44,634 nucleotides of DNA, taken from an uncultured Clostridia bacterium. Its GTDB lineage: Bacteria > Bacillota > Clostridia > Lachnospirales > Lachnospiraceae. The notes beneath the pieces are model-generated. The model searched no databases, had not been told where the DNA came from, and saw nothing but the letters and a program-made list of their open reading frames with translations. The DNA lies in assembly GCA_947167565.1 (NCBI GenBank), contig CAMVIN010000005.1, forward strand, positions 1 through 44,634, in the 5' to 3' direction. Position numbers and translations under genes: made by a program. This document shows, piece by piece, positions 16,981 through 26,176 of this stretch (position 1 is its first letter; each line of letters opens with the position of its first letter).

Positions 16981-17532
16981 TTATATAACAAGTGTACTAA
17001 AATCAATAGAGAGGTCGTCGTAAATGCCGACCTCTATTTTGTCGTCAAACGTATAGGGTCTGGCATTAAATTTTTCTTTTTCAAAATGGTAGACAAAAAT
17101 GTTCTTCGTGTCAGGATCAACAATCCAGTATTCGCGCACTCCGGCATCAGAATACAAATTCAACTTTGTGATATAATCATGACTGGAATTGCTGGGAGAG
17201 ACAATCTCGATAATCCAGTCCGGAGCGCCGGTACAGCCACGGTCGGTCAGTTTGTTCTTATCGCAGATGACACTGATATCCGGCTCAACAATCGTGTTCC
17301 TGTCGTCACGGAGTTTGACCGCAAAAGGAGCAGGGTAGACCTGACAGGGACCGTTCTTGGAGCGGATGTAATTGTTTATCACTGTGTATAATTCGCCTAA
17401 GATTCGCTGATGAATCCGGGCCGGTGCTGCCTGATTATAAATGATGTGTCCATTAATCAGTTCCGCCCGTGTGTTTTCCGGAATATTATAATAATCCTGT
17501 TCGGTATAAAGAGTTTCCTGTGCTAATGCCAT
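16981..17532 (-). CDS. Uma2 family (DUF820) PD-(D/E)XK nuclease-like protein
   Basis: 183 residues. Typical Uma2 blocks are visible: YNIPENTRAELINGHIIY near the start, IVEPDISVICD, GAPDWIIEIVSPSNSSHDYITKLNLYSDAGVREYWIVDP and a C-terminal beta stretch. The Asp and Glu residues of the restriction-nuclease-like active site appear intact. The biological role of the family is not known; it is common in cyanobacteria and Firmicutes, often scattered. GGGAGGTG precedes the ATG at 17532. It is divergent from the GGDEF gene. Confidence 0.87.
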   Translation of the reverse strand: MALAQETLYTEQDYYNIPENTRAELINGHIIYNQAAPARIHQRILGELYTVINNYIRSKNGPCQVYPAPFAVKLRDDRNTIVEPDISVICDKNKLTDRGCTGAPDWIIEIVSPSNSSHDYITKLNLYSDAGVREYWIVDPDTKNIFVYHFEKEKFNARPYTFDDKIEVGIYDDLSIDFSTLVI

Positions 17533-17693
17533 GATAAGCACCTCCCTTTTGTCTTTGAAAATAATAACTGATAACCATAGTATAGATGAAAAAAAAGAGA
17601 AAAGCAAGTTGAACTATTGCGTCAACAGCTTTTTGTGATAATCTCAAAAAAAGTGCCACCGTTTACTTGACACAAACAATATTACTTCCTACC

Positions 17694-17722
17694 TTTCCAA
17701 ATTTCTGAAAATGTGGTATACT
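17694..17722 (+). promoter_or_regulatory. promoter of the GGDEF gene
   Basis: TTTCCA (17694-17699), 17-bp spacer, TATACT (17717-17722). The 232 bp between the two divergent starts hold nothing else that I can identify. Confidence 0.5.
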
Positions 17723-17764
17723 AAAAGTTAAATAACAAGGTAAAACCACAGGAGATTTTTCGCG

Positions 17765-18919
17765 ATGAATACAGAGATTTCTTACGCAATCATGTATCTT
17801 GAGATTAATATAATAGCAGTCCTGGTTGTCGGTATCATTCGGTACAAGACCATGGGCTTATCTCGCATGGTTGCGCAGAGAAATTTTGCGATGGCTCTGG
17901 ATTCTATGAATTTATTTTTCTTATCGGATACTTTTTATGTCATGATGAAATGTGGTGTTCTCCCGTATTTTCGGGGGGCTGCTTTGGCGTGTAAAGAACT
18001 GTATTTCTTAATGACTGCAGTGATGTGTTTTTTCTGGTTTGTATATTTTGAATACATGCAGGACTCTCCGTTTGTGAAGAACAGACGGAGGGTGCTGTTG
18101 TCATCTCTGCTGGTATGGATTATGGCCATACTGCTCGTGGTAAACATATTTACCGGCATTTTGTTCTATATAGATGAAGAGGGAATTTATCACAGAGGTT
18201 CCCTGTTTGTGGTGCAGTATCTTTTATCTTATATCTATGTGTTTGTTTCGTGTACAAGGGCACTGATTGGTGTTTTTCAGAAAAGTAAGTTTATGAAGCG
18301 GAGGATGCTTGTTACACTGGCTTTGTTTCCGGTACCTCCGGCGATAGCAGGTCTGATTCAGTTTTTCCATCCGGAGCTGCCTCTTGCCTGTGTGGCTCTT
18401 TCCATTGATGTTTTGATTATGTACTTGAATTGGCTGGATCAGATGATATCGATTGATCCGCTTACCCGCTTGAACAATCGCAAGCAGTTGGTTTATTTAT
18501 ATGAGGCATGGCAGGAAGATTTGCAGGAAGAATCTTATCTGTATCTGATGATTATTGATGCGAATAAATTTAAGGGAATTAATGATACCTACGGTCATAT
18601 AGAGGGGGACGCGGCGCTTGTCAGAATTGCGGATGCGCTTGTCTTGAGCTGCAAAAATTTTCATGGGAGAACGAATATTGCAAGGTATGGGGGAGACGAG
18701 TTTGTCATTCTTGCCGATGTGGAATCGCCGGAACTGGTGGATGCTCTCCAGGTAAAAATAAAGAAAACACTTGGAGAAATGAATCGTGCGGCACAGTCTC
18801 CTTATGAGTTGACAGTCAGCATCGGTATGGCAAGGGCAGAAAAGGGGATTGCTTTGAAAGAATTGATGGAAAAAGCAGACGAGGAAATGTATCAACAAAA
18901 AAAATTGACACAAAAATGA
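17765..18919 (+). CDS. membrane diguanylate cyclase (GGDEF)
   Basis: 384 residues. The N-terminal 220 residues contain about six or seven hydrophobic segments with short loops (7TM-like sensor). The GGDEF domain follows: IDPLTRLNNRK, DANKFKGINDTYGHIEGD and the intact active site ARYGGDEFVILAD, then VSIGMA. The product would be c-di-GMP made from two GTP. No EAL domain and no other signal module is fused. No RxxD inhibitory site is obvious in the usual place. The ligand of the sensor is unknown. Confidence 0.92.
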   Translation: MNTEISYAIMYLEINIIAVLVVGIIRYKTMGLSRMVAQRNFAMALDSMNLFFLSDTFYVMMKCGVLPYFRGAALACKELYFLMTAVMCFFWFVYFEYMQDSPFVKNRRRVLLSSLLVWIMAILLVVNIFTGILFYIDEEGIYHRGSLFVVQYLLSYIYVFVSCTRALIGVFQKSKFMKRRMLVTLALFPVPPAIAGLIQFFHPELPLACVALSIDVLIMYLNWLDQMISIDPLTRLNNRKQLVYLYEAWQEDLQEESYLYLMIIDANKFKGINDTYGHIEGDAALVRIADALVLSCKNFHGRTNIARYGGDEFVILADVESPELVDALQVKIKKTLGEMNRAAQSPYELTVSIGMARAEKGIALKELMEKADEEMYQQKKLTQK

Positions 18920-18920
18920 C

Positions 18921-18948
18921 TTGACTTTATAAATTGATGTGCGATAAT
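18921..18948 (+). promoter_or_regulatory. promoter of the cotH-like gene with a leader inverted repeat
   Basis: TTGACT (18921-18926), 16-bp spacer, GATAAT (18943-18948). Just downstream, CCGCT (about 18957) pairs with AGCGG (about 18975), forming a small hairpin in the 5' leader ahead of GGGAGG and the ATG at 19017. Confidence 0.5.
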
Positions 18949-19016
18949 ACAAATAACCGCTAGGTAAGGAGGTAAGCGGATTATATAACAAAAAATATTT
19001 TTATGGGAGGTTTTAT

Positions 19017-22000
19017 ATGAAAAAATTGAGAAATGCAGTTGCGTTGATTATGACGTTCACGATGGCACTTAGCGTTACTCCGATAGGAGCAATCACACCG
19101 TTGGGAGTAAAAGAAGTGCGCGCAGAGGGGACAGTTGACCCGACAGTGCCTGTGTCACAGGCGGCGGTATCTGGGGAGCAGGGCTCAGAGATGGATACTG
19201 AGGTGACCGAGGTTGCAGATCATCAGCAGGAGATTCTTGATGAGGCAGTGTCATTGGGAGTGCCGGATGCGTTTATGCGACGGAATTTTGCGGACAAATA
19301 TGACGCTTCAGAATTGGAAAGTCCTGTGACGGAACTCGGCGAGGAAGAGGAAGATCCGGAAATCAGCACGAAGAATATGAAGGTTGTTACTGCGACATCC
19401 GGAAATACAGGTCTTCAGGTTAAAGGGGTTGATACCGGAATTCTTGCGAGAACTAAATTTGACCTCGGAGAGTTTGATTTCGGGGATTTGAAGCCGGGCA
19501 ATTTAGTTTATAATATGCTGGCTAAGAGAAATCTCAAAGGGAAGGCATATCTTTATTTTGGTGACAGTGAGAAAGAATTTGCCACAATTTCCATTAAAAG
19601 ATGTGCCGATGATGACTGGGAGGCCACTAAAAATAAAGTAGTTGATGTGAGAGGCGCAGGACTCACAGGAAAAGGACACATTTACCTGAAGTTTGTGGCA
19701 GATAGTGCATTGGATGAGGAAGGAATTGTTATTCCGACTTCCGGTGTAAAAGGAAATCTGTATTTTGAGAGTATGTTTTTTACCGAGGGAAGTACACCGG
19801 TATTGGACTTTGATCTCGACAACGAAGTGAATACGATTGAGAACATTAACGGCTCTGAGAAGCATACGATTATGAGATATGGAAATATGAATGTAAAGAT
19901 TCCGGATGGTTATGTGGCAGAGTATACGGATAAAACATTGAAAGACGAAACCTACGAACTTGAGTACATCAGAGGTAGAGGAAATTCTACCTGGCTGGTT
20001 GACAAAAAGCCGTATAAGATTAAACTTGATAAATCTTCGGATTTATTTGGTATGGGTAAAAACAAGCACTGGGTGCTGCTTGCCAATTACTACGATTACT
20101 CTCTTCTGAGAAATAAAATGACTTTTTATCTGGCAGATAAATTAGGCATGGAATTTACGCCAAAGAGCGTGAGTGTCGATGTGATTATTTCCGGAGAATA
20201 TTATGGCAGTTATCAGCTTAGCCAGCAGGTCAGAGTGGGAAAGGCTAATGTCAATATTGATGACCTTGAGGACGATCAGGCAACGGAAGAGCCGAATATT
20301 ACCGGTGGTTATATCCTTGCGATGGGCAGTTCGTGGCTCAAAGAAGAGGAAGAGAGCGGAGAACAGTGTTTTGACTCGGCTGCCGGAACGTTCAAGATTG
20401 AGAGACCGGAGTATGATTCGGATTATTCTGAGTCGGCGAAGGAAGCTCAGAAAGCTTATCTGACGAATTATTTTAATGAATTAGAAGCACTGGTGAGAGC
20501 AACGGATGAGGAATATGACCCACTGGATGACACGGGGCTTGATTCTGAATATACACTGATTCCACCGGAAGGAAAGACCTGGCGAGATTATTTGGATGAG
20601 AAGTCCTTTATTGACCATTATCTGCTTCAGGAGTTTTCTAAGAACGGTGATTTTGGCTCGGGAAGTACGTACTTGTATAAAAAGCGTAACGGCAAATTGT
20701 ACTGGGGACCGGTATGGGATTTTGACTTTGTTGCGTGGGGAGCATATGCAACCAATTATACAGTAGATGGAGCATTGGAGAAATTTTCACTGGTAGATAC
20801 TTGTCCGTGGTTTGGCACTTTGATTCGCAATGATGCGGCATTTAAGGAAAAAGTTATCGAGCGCTGGAAGGTTCTCTCAGATATTTTGAAAGGCGTTGCA
20901 GAGGAGGGTGGTTACCTGGATCAGTGTAAAGAGAAACTGTATTATTCAGCACTGGCAAATTATCAGGTAAGAGGTAGTTATCTGATGCAGAGCGATGGCT
21001 ACTGGGGTGACGATATTGAATTGGTCGATGATGAGGGCAATCCTTATACACTGAATTATGGCAATGAGGTTGAGAGGTTGAAAAATTACATCAAAATCGG
21101 CGCCCTGTGGATGGATGAAAATATATCAAAAATTGATGAGTTCTCTAGTTTTGATGATTATCCGGCTGTTCCATTCCTGGTTGATGGAGAGGTGGTCGCT
21201 GAGGTAAGTTTTGATGGAAGAAAAGGATGCTTAAAAGTAGACGAGATACCGGAACCGCCTGAGAAAGAGGGCTATATTCTGAAGGGCTGGTATTATGTGG
21301 ATGAGGATGGAGTTGAGTGTAAATTACATGATTACAGTTATCCATATTATTATGACATGGAGAAAGATGAGACGCTGTCATGTGATGTATATGCAAAATA
21401 TATTCCGATTGAAGAGTATCAGACTGTGAAAACCCTCACATTTGCCCGGGATACAGTATATGTTCCGATGTATACAGAATATGACGAGTACGATGATAGC
21501 GAGTATACATCGAGCCAGTCAGTTGATATGCGAAAGTTTTTAAATTATACTCCATTTGGGGCTGATGTCGATGACCTTGAATGGTCTTTGGATGCAGATG
21601 TAGAATTGCTAACGTATATAGATGTCAGTGATACGGGGGAATTGTCGGTTAATACGTGCGGAGAGTTTTATGTAGTCTGCAAGAACAGTGAGCAGGAAGC
21701 ACGGGTTAAAGTGGTAGCTTTTGATGGTGCCATGGTGGCAGATCCGATGGATACAAATATTGGGGAAACATTGACGTTAAAGAAGGGTGAATACGGAGAT
21801 ATTAATTTTAGTTTTGATGTATCAGAAAATGTATCTTTTGAATCATACAATAATGTATATATCAAATCTTCCAACGAAGATGTCGTTCAGGTTAATGGAA
21901 ACGGATTGGTCTATGCCAAAGGTGCAGGTACAGCAGATATTTATGTAGTCTGGACAGGTGACAGCGGTGTAGATATCAAGGCGACAAAAGTGACTGTGAC

Positions 22001-22448
22001 AGGTGATGATAAGAAAACAGATGCTTCCACTGATAAAACAAAGACCAATACGCAAAATACAGGCACAGTTGCGAATACTGGAACAAAAGCAGCTACCGGA
22101 ACGAAGTCTGGCGGGACAACGACTTCTGAGACTCCTAAAAAACCGGTCAAAGCAGTTATCAGTAAAATTTACACGAAAAAGAAATCTGCGAAGAAATTAA
22201 AATTAAAGCTGAAAAAACTGGCAGATGCAAAAGGGTATCAGATTGCCGTTTACAGGACAAAGAAGAATGCTCAAAAAACGAAAAAGGCCATTGTGAGCAA
22301 GAATGTGAAAAAAGTGACGGCGACCATTTCTTCTAAGAAGCTTAAGAACAAAAAGACTTTGTATGTGAGAGTCAGGGCTTATAATACAAACGGAAAGCAG
22401 AAGATATATGGTGCTTGGTCAAAGGTAAAAGAAGTTACAATTAAATAA
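19017..22448 (+). CDS. secreted CotH-type kinase with repeat and Fn3-like C-terminus
   Basis: 1143 residues. A signal peptide (about 1-38) ends before RAEGTV. The CotH domain spans about 270-690: RGRGNSTWLVDKKPYKIKL (glycine/ATP loop and Lys), HWVLLANYYDYSLLRNK, and WGPVWDFDFVAWG, which carries the catalytic-type Asp pair. An InlB/Listeria-Bacteroides-type repeat (EKEGYILKGWYYVDEDG) lies around 745-800 and an Ig-like domain around 860-1000. A Thr/Gly/Lys linker follows, then a lysine-rich Fn3-like domain ending AWSKVKEVTIK. CotH in Bacillus phosphorylates spore coat proteins; here it is exported, so it probably acts at the cell surface. No sortase motif seen. Confidence 0.87.
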   Translation: MKKLRNAVALIMTFTMALSVTPIGAITPLGVKEVRAEGTVDPTVPVSQAAVSGEQGSEMDTEVTEVADHQQEILDEAVSLGVPDAFMRRNFADKYDASELESPVTELGEEEEDPEISTKNMKVVTATSGNTGLQVKGVDTGILARTKFDLGEFDFGDLKPGNLVYNMLAKRNLKGKAYLYFGDSEKEFATISIKRCADDDWEATKNKVVDVRGAGLTGKGHIYLKFVADSALDEEGIVIPTSGVKGNLYFESMFFTEGSTPVLDFDLDNEVNTIENINGSEKHTIMRYGNMNVKIPDGYVAEYTDKTLKDETYELEYIRGRGNSTWLVDKKPYKIKLDKSSDLFGMGKNKHWVLLANYYDYSLLRNKMTFYLADKLGMEFTPKSVSVDVIISGEYYGSYQLSQQVRVGKANVNIDDLEDDQATEEPNITGGYILAMGSSWLKEEEESGEQCFDSAAGTFKIERPEYDSDYSESAKEAQKAYLTNYFNELEALVRATDEEYDPLDDTGLDSEYTLIPPEGKTWRDYLDEKSFIDHYLLQEFSKNGDFGSGSTYLYKKRNGKLYWGPVWDFDFVAWGAYATNYTVDGALEKFSLVDTCPWFGTLIRNDAAFKEKVIERWKVLSDILKGVAEEGGYLDQCKEKLYYSALANYQVRGSYLMQSDGYWGDDIELVDDEGNPYTLNYGNEVERLKNYIKIGALWMDENISKIDEFSSFDDYPAVPFLVDGEVVAEVSFDGRKGCLKVDEIPEPPEKEGYILKGWYYVDEDGVECKLHDYSYPYYYDMEKDETLSCDVYAKYIPIEEYQTVKTLTFARDTVYVPMYTEYDEYDDSEYTSSQSVDMRKFLNYTPFGADVDDLEWSLDADVELLTYIDVSDTGELSVNTCGEFYVVCKNSEQEARVKVVAFDGAMVADPMDTNIGETLTLKKGEYGDINFSFDVSENVSFESYNNVYIKSSNEDVVQVNGNGLVYAKGAGTADIYVVWTGDSGVDIKATKVTVTGDDKKTDASTDKTKTNTQNTGTVANTGTKAATGTKSGGTTTSETPKKPVKAVISKIYTKKKSAKKLKLKLKKLADAKGYQIAVYRTKKNAQKTKKAIVSKNVKKVTATISSKKLKNKKTLYVRVRAYNTNGKQKIYGAWSKVKEVTIK

Positions 22449-22473
22449 TCGTGATATTTACAGTAAAAGAAAG

Positions 22474-22513
22474 AACAGCGGGACATCTGCCTACGGGAAG
22501 ATGTCCCGCTGTT
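22474..22513 (+). terminator. terminator of the cotH-like gene
   Basis: AACAGCGGGACATCT pairs perfectly with AGATGTCCCGCTGTT (15 bp) around a 10-nt loop and is followed by TTATATTT. Confidence 0.9.
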
Positions 22514-22565
22514 TTATATTTATAGGGAATTTTGGCTTATGCGGAGCGAAGAATGGAATTGTGGT

Positions 22566-22635
22566 GTTATAGATTTAGTCTATAACAATAAATAGAATTT
22601 ACATATTTTACAAATAATCCGCTGTCGTGTATTCT
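22566..22635 (+). promoter_or_regulatory. MET-box-like LysR operator and promoter of the peptidase/importer operon
   Basis: The primary operator is GTTATAG-N7-CTATAAC at 22566-22586, containing the LysR T-N11-A core. A second half-conserved site ATAG-N7-ATAT starts 23 bp further on (22592-22606) and abuts the -35. The promoter is TTTACA (22607-22612), 17-bp spacer, TATTCT (22630-22635). No T-run follows the inverted repeat, so it is not a terminator. The same layout occurs at 32371, 37815 and (without the second left half) 42446. Confidence 0.78.
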
Positions 22636-22681
22636 ATTTTTTGTCAGGCAAAGAGAAAGAAAAAGAAAGGAAGTGTTAAGA

Positions 22682-24451
22682 ATGGGACTTTTTGATGAAT
22701 CGGCAGCGTACTTTGACGCGTTATTGAAAAAGGATACATACACAGAGGAGGAGAAAGCATATTTTAAGGATTTCAGTGAAAAGAATCCGGTATTTGTTCA
22801 GAAGTTAGATGATGAGTGGAAGAAAATTTCCGCAGGACACAATCTTGATAAAGTTTCTTCTGGAGAAGAGAAGCTGGATGATGGTGAGTACCAGAAATTA
22901 TATCAGATTATAAAAGAGAGCGGTTTGGGAGATATTGCGGACTACAAGACAATTAAGGGTGCAATTGACAGGGATATTGACCAGAGCATTGTGACCAGGG
23001 AGGACCTTGACCGCTGGGGAAAGGAATTGGATGTATTTGCTCCGAGAGTTCCGGGTACAAAAGCGATGGATGATGCCAACGATTATCTGGCAGAGGAATT
23101 TGCGAAACTGGGAATTGAGACATGGAAAGAGCCAATTGATTTTCGCGGTGTATTTTTTCATGAGTGGTCACTGGATATTGAGTCACCGGAGAAAAAAACG
23201 ATAACGGCATTCCCGGAAAATAATGTAGGATTTGGCGATGTGACGGCAGAGGTTGTCTACATAGGAAAAGGCGAGGAAGAGGATTACGCCGGGAAAGACG
23301 TAAAGGGAAAAATTGTCCTCACCAACTGGGGCGAACTCTGGGACCACGAGGGACCTTGCGCACTGAGAGAGAGGTATACGATTCTGCATTTATACGATTT
23401 GGCTTACGCACATGGTGTGGCGGGTATTATCGGATATTTTGAGGATACGCCGGGTAATACGATTAAACTGTTGGAACCGGGAATCAAGCCGACAGGCGGA
23501 AGCAATATCTGGGGGCCGGGAGAGACAGGAAAAGAGAGACAGTTCACAGTGCCGGCTCTCAACATAGGAAGAGAGGATGCGCTCCTCTTGAAAGAGCAGA
23601 TTGAGAAAGGACCGGTTACGGCACACCTAAAGATTGACGGCGTGAGAAAAGTTTCGACAACAAATATTGTTGTCGGCGTGCTCCCGGGTAAATCTGCGGA
23701 GACGGTAGCAGTAGCTGCTCACTCCTGTACCGCGTTCGAGGGAGCGGTGTGCGACACGATTGGTCTTGTGGGAGCACTTGCCATCGCGAAGTATTATGCG
23801 GCGCAGCCGGTAGAGAAGAGAGAGAAAACTCTCCTGTTTTTCTTCGACAGTTTCCACGTTTGGGGAAACTGTAACCAGACTTCTCTCACGCTGCTTGACC
23901 GCCATCGCGAGCTGACCGGGAGAGTGCAGACACTTCTCTGGTTAGACCACTTGAGCGATGGACGTCCGGACACACCGAGAGCGGCTACGGTTTCCAACCA
24001 TCCGATTGTCTGGCCTGTTTTAACACTCCTTCAGGCAAAATTCGGAATTACGCCGAATGCATCGCCGATTTCAAGACTTTGGTCGGTATGTGTGTCCGGT
24101 GCGTTTGAGAGAATTGGTGTTCCGATTTCGACGGTGCAGGCACTCAATGAAGAGACACTGACTCCGGAAGACAATTGGAGCAAGTTCGATCTTGATACGG
24201 TATTTAAAGATATTCAGTATCACATCAATCTGGCAGAGTCGCTGGCTTCTCTGGACATTGAGAGAAATGAGCCGGGTGAGCCGGTCGGTGGCTGCGGTTG
24301 CCTGTTCACGAATCCGGAAAATCCGGAATATCCGGAAGGCGAGAGTTATGTTCCGGAGCCGGAATACCCGTTGTATGTGGGCGGTGCGAAGGAGCCGATT
24401 CGCATCTTGAAGACAAGAGCGGAGAAGCGTAAATTTATTTTTGGAGAATAA
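22682..24451 (+). CDS. M28-like cytoplasmic peptidase-family protein with PA-like insert and altered active site
   Basis: About 589 residues, no signal peptide. The N-terminal 110 residues are helical and charged. A PA-like domain follows (about 185-330). The M28-type zinc core starts at TTNIVVGVLPGKSAETVAVAAHS, with H347 and D358 in place of the first two metal ligands. At the position of the usual Glu-Glu pair (catalytic base and ligand) the protein reads FDSFHVWG, so both glutamates appear absent. The tail contains GGCGC and Pro/Glu repeats. It leads the importer operon under the LysR operator. It may hydrolyse or bind an imported conjugate, or be non-catalytic. GTG at 22673 is an alternative start. 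Confidence 0.75.
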   Translation: MGLFDESAAYFDALLKKDTYTEEEKAYFKDFSEKNPVFVQKLDDEWKKISAGHNLDKVSSGEEKLDDGEYQKLYQIIKESGLGDIADYKTIKGAIDRDIDQSIVTREDLDRWGKELDVFAPRVPGTKAMDDANDYLAEEFAKLGIETWKEPIDFRGVFFHEWSLDIESPEKKTITAFPENNVGFGDVTAEVVYIGKGEEEDYAGKDVKGKIVLTNWGELWDHEGPCALRERYTILHLYDLAYAHGVAGIIGYFEDTPGNTIKLLEPGIKPTGGSNIWGPGETGKERQFTVPALNIGREDALLLKEQIEKGPVTAHLKIDGVRKVSTTNIVVGVLPGKSAETVAVAAHSCTAFEGAVCDTIGLVGALAIAKYYAAQPVEKREKTLLFFFDSFHVWGNCNQTSLTLLDRHRELTGRVQTLLWLDHLSDGRPDTPRAATVSNHPIVWPVLTLLQAKFGITPNASPISRLWSVCVSGAFERIGVPISTVQALNEETLTPEDNWSKFDLDTVFKDIQYHINLAESLASLDIERNEPGEPVGGCGCLFTNPENPEYPEGESYVPEPEYPLYVGGAKEPIRILKTRAEKRKFIFGE

Positions 24452-24480
24452 AAATCGATATAGAGGAGGCTGATTGAATT

Positions 24481-26121
24481 ATGAGAAGAAAGAATCAATT
24501 GAAAAAAATTGTACTTGGCGGACTTTTGAGCCTGACACTGGCGACAGGACTTGTCGGATGCGGGGCATCCGGTTCTGCGGGAACATCCAGTGTTTCGGGG
24601 GGCGCAGCCGGCAAAAGCGAAGATGAACTTGTGATTGCGGTGGCAGATGAATTGTCCAATATTGATATTCTGCATGCTTACTCCACAGAGGTTGACCTGG
24701 TGTTGAATCAGGTACTGGAAGGCCTGTATTATTATGACAACAATTCAGAAATTCAGCCGAAACTGGCAGAGAGTGTAGAGCAGCCGGACGACACAACTTA
24801 TGTATATAAGATTAAAGATAATGTGGACTTTTCGGACGGTACACATCTGACAGCAGAGGATGTCGTATTTTCTCTGGAGAGGCATAAAAATCCGGACAAC
24901 AGCTCGGAACTGGGCTGGATGTTTGAAAATGTCAAATCTATTGAGCAGACCGGTGATTATGAGGTGACGGTAAAATTAAAACAGCCGGATGCCCTTTGGC
25001 AGGATACGCTGGCAACGACGGCAAGTCTTGTAATTAGCAAGAAATATTTTGAAGAGAACAAAGATGATTTTGGAACAGCAAAGGGCGGAATCATCGGGAG
25101 TGGTCCGTACAAAATCAGTGAATGGGATCAGGGTGTTCAACTGGAACTTGAAGTAAACAACAACTGGTGGGATAAGGATACGGATCTGGCATTTAAGAAA
25201 CTGACCTACAAGACAATTCCGGATGCGGCGGTAGTAAAGAGCGCGTTAGAGTCCGGTGAGGTCGATGTGACGCAGAATATCTCCGCAGAGACGGCAAATG
25301 AGTTAGAGAGCTCCGGGAAAGCGCAGATTTCTGCAACGGATTATTACGGAACAACATTTTTGTCCTTTAACAACAGCAAGAAGCCATTCGATGATGCCAA
25401 TGTGAGAAAGGCGATTGCGAGTGCGATTGACAGAGAGCAGATTGTGGATACGCTCTATTATGGGAAATATGCCCAAAAGGGCGGGGACACTCCGGTAAAT
25501 GAAAACTTCATCCGCGAGGAAAAAGAGGTGTGGTCGGATTTCTTTGCCGGTGCAGACAACTACAGTTATGATGTGGAAAAGGCGAAAGAGTATCTGGCAA
25601 AATCTTCTGTGCCGGACGGGTTTGAGGCTAAGTTTGTGTATGAGACATCGGAGCCGGTTCATGAGTCCATTGGTCTTGTAATCCAGCAGAATCTTGCAGA
25701 AATTGGAATCAAACTGGAACTTGAGGGACTTACCAGGGCTGAGATTATGAACTTCCGCTATGGGGGTACGGAGGAGAGAGATTATGATATTATGGTGACG
25801 GCATGGGGTTCTGATTACCCGGATCCAATCGGTGTACTGCTTCCGATGTTTGCATCAAAGAATACGGCAGCCGGCGGCTCAAACTGGGCAGAGTACAGAA
25901 ATGATGAGTTTGACAAATTATTAGAGAAGTCCTCTAAGGAACTGGATAAGAAAAAACGTGCGGAAATTCTCAAAGATGCACTCAATGTCTACATTGAAGA
26001 TGAGCCGTCTGTGAATTTGTATCATCACTACAAACTTTTTGCGACGAGCAATCGTGTGGATTATGAATTTTCACCATCACTGATGTTCGGAACTTATATT
26101 AAGGATTTCAAAAAGAAGTGA
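24481..26121 (+). CDS. family 5 ABC transporter substrate-binding lipoprotein
   Basis: 546 residues. The lipoprotein signal peptide ends at LVGCGAS (lipobox Cys near 22). The mature protein is an SBP_bac_5 (OppA/DppA/NikA type) with ASEDELVIAVADELSNID at the start, YKIKDNVDFSDGTHLTAEDVVFSLER, GIIGSGPYKISEW and GSDYPDPIG near the end. It captures a ligand outside the membrane for the downstream permeases. The family takes peptides, glutathione, nickel chelates and other small molecules; the ligand here cannot be read from the sequence. A close paralogue lies at 30289. RBS GGAGG at normal spacing. Confidence 0.93.
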   Translation: MRRKNQLKKIVLGGLLSLTLATGLVGCGASGSAGTSSVSGGAAGKSEDELVIAVADELSNIDILHAYSTEVDLVLNQVLEGLYYYDNNSEIQPKLAESVEQPDDTTYVYKIKDNVDFSDGTHLTAEDVVFSLERHKNPDNSSELGWMFENVKSIEQTGDYEVTVKLKQPDALWQDTLATTASLVISKKYFEENKDDFGTAKGGIIGSGPYKISEWDQGVQLELEVNNNWWDKDTDLAFKKLTYKTIPDAAVVKSALESGEVDVTQNISAETANELESSGKAQISATDYYGTTFLSFNNSKKPFDDANVRKAIASAIDREQIVDTLYYGKYAQKGGDTPVNENFIREEKEVWSDFFAGADNYSYDVEKAKEYLAKSSVPDGFEAKFVYETSEPVHESIGLVIQQNLAEIGIKLELEGLTRAEIMNFRYGGTEERDYDIMVTAWGSDYPDPIGVLLPMFASKNTAAGGSNWAEYRNDEFDKLLEKSSKELDKKKRAEILKDALNVYIEDEPSVNLYHHYKLFATSNRVDYEFSPSLMFGTYIKDFKKK

Positions 26122-26176
26122 AAATCGTATGAGTATGCGCCGGGAGCGGCGTGTATAAAAGAAAGGAGTGGTCGGT

